Positions 22,950 to 27,477 of a DNA stretch of 27,477 bases are shown here, piece by piece (within the stretch, counting starts at the first letter, position 1; each line of letters begins with the position of its first letter). This DNA comes from Smittium mucronatum. Lineage: Eukaryota; Kickxellomycota; Harpellomycetes; Harpellales; Legeriomycetaceae. The notes beneath the pieces are model-generated. The model was not told where the DNA came from and made no database searches. It saw nothing but the letters and a program-made list of their open reading frames with translations. Made by a program: the position numbers and the translations under genes. The stretch covers positions 1 through 27,477 of the forward strand of contig LSSL01000836.1 of assembly GCA_001953115.1 (NCBI GenBank). The letters are read 5' to 3'.

Positions 22950-23805
22950 ATGGGGGAAAGACAAAAGGATACTAAAAACAGAATGGTAGGATTCTTGAAA
23001 GAACATAAATTTCCTTTCGCTGTAATTGAAAAAAGTGTTATCTAAGAGGCTCAAGAAGGATTCCTTATACATTCAATTCATCCTGTTTTTGAGTTTGGGT
23101 GACAAGAAAAAAATGTTGAAAAACAGATTTGCTTTTTTGTAAGTAGTATTATTATAAATCTTCTTCGTGTAACTGTGATGACAAAGATTTTACATATTTA
23201 CAGCAATTTATTTTTTTGTTACAAACCCAGTTGGGGAAAAATTGAAATAAAAGAACACTTGTATCGATAAATTATCTAAATAAAGAATATTAGCACACTG
23301 CAATTAGATAATTAGCACATTGGTATAAATTTATTCGTATTATATAATAATAGTAAGGCTTATGTACACACTATTCCCTGTTAAGAGCCTTGTATTTAAC
23401 TTGTAGTAGCGTCCTCAGAAATAAGCCAAAGTTGCTCCTGCAGATATGGGGCTTTTTCTCACCTGACAAAAGATAAACTCGAAGCTTTTTACATTATTGC
23501 TATTTTTATACATAATGGAACTTTATCAGCTCGCACAATTTTTCCTTAAAAGAAAGCCCTGGATTTTAAATATAATCAACCGATTTAGTTTTACCCAATA
23601 AAAGGCACCTAATATTCGTTGTACCATGGTGTTCATTGCTTTTTGGCTTGCAATTGCTACATAGCTGGTATCTCTAATGTGTTCTGAGGTTCATAAATAT
23701 GATGAGGGGTGGGCAGATAGTTCATAAGCTAATGTTTATTGGCTAAAGGGATGTAGACTTCATGTCTTCTAGCAGAAAACTGACTATTTTAAATCGCCAA
23801 TAATA
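22950..23805. other. Unassigned DNA between LINE-like and transposase-like relics
   Basis: A + strand frame from ATG 22950 is open for about 31 codons and rich in charged residues, possibly trailing LINE sequence. From about 23150 to 23805 no family was recognised on either strand. Composition is moderate rather than extreme, so this is probably eroded transposon DNA rather than desert. Confidence 0.35.
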
Positions 23806-25308
23806 TTAATTACTGTAAACATCCAATGAGTATGTGCAAAATGGGTTGTTTTCTAAATTAATAGCCCTGAAGATACCTGGAAAATACCTTCCCTAAATTA
23901 GACCATTTATAGTTTCTGACCAAATTTTTAAGGGGCTATTATACTTGTATCCAACATTATATTCAAGGGACGTATCAAAACTGTGCATTTCTATTTGATG
24001 GAATTTAATATAGAAATTAGAGAAACGCCAAGTATATGTGGTTATTCAGAAAAAAACTATTATTTTATCAATTACTGGTTAAAAATAATGGTTATATTCT
24101 TAGTAAATCGTTGTGAGTGGTGGGGCTGAAATATCAGTAAGCTGATTTATTGATCATCCGCCTGCTTTGTATCATTTCACCCATACATATTCACAGTGGA
24201 TTATCGTGAATGCATCCCCATTTTTTATTCATGCCAAATAACAATCCCATTTATATTGGAATACTATTGGCTACTGTTGTAATCTGAATTCAGTGATATT
24301 TTTATATAAAAAAAAAAGTGTATAAATGTTAGCGACAATTTTGATCGCTATTGGCTCACACCAATGTCAAATATTTAAGTGATTACCAGGAACCGTAACA
24401 CATTTCTATTCGATAGTTCTTAGTGGTTTTCATTGGGTATAACATGCTTAAAATTTGAATGCTAAATTTATTGCTCAAAAAATGCCTTTTGTCAAATCTG
24501 ACTTTGAAATTATTATTTAGAGAATTTCTATTGCTCTATAGAACCTGAAAATTCCATCATCCATTGATGTTTCAAAAAAAACAATATTAGTCAATATTTA
24601 GAATGATATATATTACTAGTGATAACAAAAGATTAATTGTGCACTTTATTAATTTGAAATCTAGTTGGTGATGGGGGTGGGATCAAATCACTAATTACTA
24701 GCTCATTAAAAGTTTGGAATTGTTGATCTTTATTTCTTTTTGAGTATGAAATATTTAATGTCATACCAAAACAATACTTCACATCCGATCATGAAAGCTA
24801 ATTCTCGATATTTTCGCTCAATAATTGCACTGCTCATTAATATTCAGGATAAATAGTTCGGTTCCTAAATAAATTCAGATATACTAAAAGAATCCTTCTT
24901 AGAACATCAACCTCGATAAATTTGTCAGTTTTAGCCTTTTTGTAGCTGATTTTAGTGGTATTTGTGCAATGTTGGAAGCTTTTTGTCGACTATTGGTTTG
25001 CTTTGAAATACTGAGATTCAAAAATATGGCAAACACTAGGCAAATGGAATGGTATTTATATTGCATTCAAATATAAGTTTATGGTCTAATTAAAAAATCC
25101 TCCAATCCCAGCCTATAGATAAGATATATTGAATTTTTTTATCTCTTTAAATATATGTCCGAATCTGAGATCGTACCTTCTGTGTCACTTTTACATACTT
25201 TGTACACTTTGATGTTGCCTTTTGTGTCTTTTTATAATCTTTTCCATTGGTTATTAGCTTTTTGAGCTCAGTAATAAGCTTTTTGCTAATTTTCCTTTCC
25301 CTAACCAG
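23806..25308 (-). pseudogene. Decayed Tc1/mariner-superfamily transposase
   Basis: Reading leftward, the best block is an open 53-codon frame (25308-25150) containing KISKKLITELKKLITNGK and then DYKKT. This is the first helix-turn-helix of Tc1/mariner-type transposases (SKELRxEIxxLIxxGxSYxxT in spirit). Next, 24941-24733 in two frames gives VDVLRRI...PEY..AVQLL and LAFMIGCEVL...ILKKK, fitting the second DNA-binding part of a transposase subfamily with PTL..LL..L...F.G...L...GF..KK. At 24588-24556 NIVFFETSMDD sits where the first catalytic DE motif belongs, with the Asp absent. At about 24250-24145 a string resembling the HAG...K(S/T)GDYH region appears through stops. A further 79 codons with one stop (24045-23809) may be the C-terminus. 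No terminal inverted repeats were identified. It is not functional. Confidence 0.42.
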
Positions 25309-25331
25309 TTATTACCATATTATTGAGAATA

Positions 25332-25343
25332 GTCATTAATGAC
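25332..25343. repeat. 12-bp perfect palindrome GTCATTAATGAC
   Basis: A perfect palindrome lies just outside the first readable codons of the 25.3-kb transposase relic, between it and the second relic. It could be part of a terminal repeat or binding site; no second copy at the other end was found. Confidence 0.4.
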
Positions 25344-25439
25344 ACTCAAATATATTTTGTAATTCCTCTACTATATCTGTATTAATTTTTTTTGCCGTGC
25401 TTCCAAAAACGGTTTTCTATTTCTAATCTTTTTTTATTT

Positions 25440-26050
25440 TAACCACTGAAACCTAAGTAAAATTCTCGATTTTTCCACAAGTGAAACATGATTAATGGTT
25501 TTGAACTCCCTAAGGATTGGAAAGCTTTTAACCAATTGTATATCCTTATCAAATCAATTTTTTTCTCCCATTTTCCAACCATTTTCATATTTTTCTATCA
25601 TAAAATCTCCCAGTCATGGTGTAATATGCACTCCTATTGGTCATATAATATTTAATTTGTTTGAAAATATAGTGTAACCAGCAAACCATTTACATCCGAA
25701 ATTAAACATTGACTTGGGTTAGTGTCGATGTGAATTGCCTATATATTATCGTTTTAGGCTTGATGCGGGTTTAAGTTGTGAATCATTTTCCCTATATATC
25801 TGTGTGCCACACATTGTGACCAATTTATAATTTTCCTACAATATCCATATATTCTCTTTTGAAAAACTATCCCAATAATGACAACTCTCTGACTCGAACT
25901 TTATTAAAATGTGTTCAATTAGTTGACTCATCGAGAACAAATATTCTGAAAGACAATAAAATAAGGGAAACCAAGAGTTATATTATTTTACTAGGAATAA
26001 AACTTTGGAATTTCCAATATTCCACCCCACATAAAAGTAATATTTCCGGT
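25440..26050 (-). pseudogene. Second, fainter Tc1-like transposase remnant
   Basis: On the minus strand about 26045-25990 reads NITFMWGGILEIPKF, resembling the (V)MVWGGI block of Tc1 transposases. About 25740 shows HIDTNPSQC, where QxDNAPxH would stand. About 25610-25440 reads GDFMIEKYENGWKMGEK, then (after a frameshift in an A run) IDLIRIYNWLKAFQSLG, which fits the tail following the third catalytic Glu. Spacing between the first two blocks is about twice the family norm, and stops intervene. The element would lie immediately upstream of the other relic on the same strand. Chance resemblance in AT-rich DNA is a serious alternative. Confidence 0.22.
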
Positions 26051-26092
26051 GAATCCTTCTACTTCAGATTAGTTCTAGAATCTTGTATATGA

Positions 26093-27477
26093 TGTTTCTA
26101 ACATTAATCATATCTTATTAAAGCGGCTATTTATTTATCTTTGGGCTATCACCATTATTCCTTCGCAAATAAAATTTAATATTCGAACTATACTGATTTA
26201 GCTTTCCCGGGATTAAGATTTTTTGCAAATGACATGTTAATACCGAGAGATAATTAATGGAAAATAGCCATTCTTTTTTTTAGAAAAATAAGAACGTTCT
26301 TCATGATTTTTATGATTATCAGTTTCCTCCTCTAATTTTCCAAATCAACCTCCTTTTTCTTTCAATACATAGTCTAATATTTTATTGTGATTTTTTCGAT
26401 ACACTTTTTAATAATGATTGTATAGTGAATACTTTTTCTAAGAAGTCGCTCCATTTACATTGATGTTACACGGTTAAATTTTACTTAATTGCTGAGAATG
26501 CCATCATTCTATATAAAATAATATATCACAAACACGATAATTTCTTGTAAAATAACGTACTGCACAATTTTGCATATAAACATTACACTTTTTATGTTTT
26601 TTCTCGGACATGATTTTGGATTTTTTCCGTATCAATGCCTACTTATCCAAAATTAAAATCGTGATTCTTTTTATCTAATTTTCTGTCTTAAAACCAATCA
26701 ATCCATATCTGCACCTTATACATTCGACAAAAAGTCTATTTAGACTCTAAACGTGTAAAGGGAGATGTCTGTAATAGAATTTATTCGTTTTAGAACAATC
26801 AATATTTTCACTTTAAATTCGCTTATAAATTCACGATTTCTTTGCTAATATAATCTTTGAAGTTTTAGACTTTTGCAAATGGAATTAAAGTCGGCGATTC
26901 TACCTTGAGAAAAGAATCTTACATCATCCTGGAACTTTTTGGTTGGGGAGGGTAGCATTAAGCAAGTCATAGTTTCCCAAGTTTAATATAAAAACAAAAA
27001 AGCTTTTTTTAATAAAAAGAAAAAGTTCTAGCTGCTAGAATAGTTATTTAAATATCAAAAATTCAGCCTTTTCAGAAAAATATTCAAACCTAATAAATAA
27101 GTTAAATTCTTAAAAAGTGGGTTTCATCATACATCCATAATCCAGGTTGAATTCTTTCATAAAAACCCGAAATGAAAAAAATATAATTGGCCACAAAATA
27201 AAACATGAAAATATGCATATGAAAAATATGACTTGACATTTTATTAGGTCAGAATATTGCTGAATTATTTTCGTTTAATAATTATACCCACTTAAGGGTT
27301 TAATACAAACATATTTATTTATAAGGATTTTATAGAATTTTTTTATTGTTAAAGCCCCAGATATTTATATTCATAACAAAAAAAACAATCACAACCCAAT
27401 CTCATATAATAATACAACCTTCTTACATAAAAGGAAATTAGAAAGTTTTTTGTATATTTATATATCAAAAAATTAAA
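26093..27477. other. AT-rich intergenic DNA, no recognisable gene
   Basis: No long reading frame and no motif was recognised on either strand. Slightly more balanced patches (for example 26880-26960, including GGTTGGGGAGGGTAGC) suggest eroded former sequence. The last 400 bases return to strong A/T bias. Confidence 0.5.

Noticed and set aside
25386..25560. Minus-strand string resembling RKPFL of Tc1 linker regions
   Set aside because: It lies between two better candidates in an order that fits neither, and overlaps the proposed tail of the second relic; judged likely coincidence.
25495..26092. Plus-strand frames of 60 and 77 codons
   Set aside because: No motif on the + strand; the opposite strand gives a faint transposase-like reading, so these are probably antisense shadows.
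1..27477. CRISPR array, bacterial operon or prophage
   Set aside because: No regularly spaced repeats, Shine-Dalgarno-led gene clusters or phage genes; the single gene is of fungal type.

Overview
The window looks like nuclear DNA from an AT-rich, gene-poor fungal genome. It holds one intact gene, a 692-residue long-chain fatty-acid--CoA ligase (4287-6365, +) of the Faa1/Faa4 type. That gene is intronless over its whole reading frame. It uses CTG at leucine positions conserved across the family (for example in the LPLAH motif), so this is not a CTG-serine yeast. The sequence does not fix the species. An early-diverging, TE-laden, AT-rich fungus would fit, but that is inference.

Layout. 1-3700 is AT-rich non-coding DNA with islands of more balanced composition, one short ORF and an intron-like segment. 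3735-3808 (-) resembles a decayed tRNA. About 3960-4286 is the likely promoter of the ligase gene. 6730-7128 (+) is the broken C-terminal end of a LINE-type retrotransposon ORF2. About 7380-19060 is an extremely AT-rich desert of roughly 11.7 kb: two sampled 60-base lines contain only 6 G/C each, against 24 of 60 at 3361-3420. It has no credible gene, but it carries two diverged copies of a ~90-bp repeat, a perfect hairpin and simple repeats.

From about 19.5 kb composition rises again and the DNA becomes a transposon graveyard. A LINE ORF2 relic on the + strand (about 20.46-22.93 kb) shows a possible endonuclease SDH motif, an FPEAW block, a CIEDATDLI block and a late reverse-transcriptase block, broken by stops and frameshifts. 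On the - strand lies a Tc1/mariner-superfamily transposase relic (about 23.8-25.3 kb) with a readable helix-turn-helix. A second, fainter transposase-like relic follows at about 25.4-26.05 kb. The last 1.3 kb shows nothing recognisable.

Overall, one live lipid-metabolism gene sits between decayed mobile elements and a long AT-rich block. The block could be a regional centromere, a heterochromatic AT-rich isochore, or very old mutationally decayed repeats; the sequence alone cannot decide. All TE identifications rest on motif reading by eye across frames and need a profile search.
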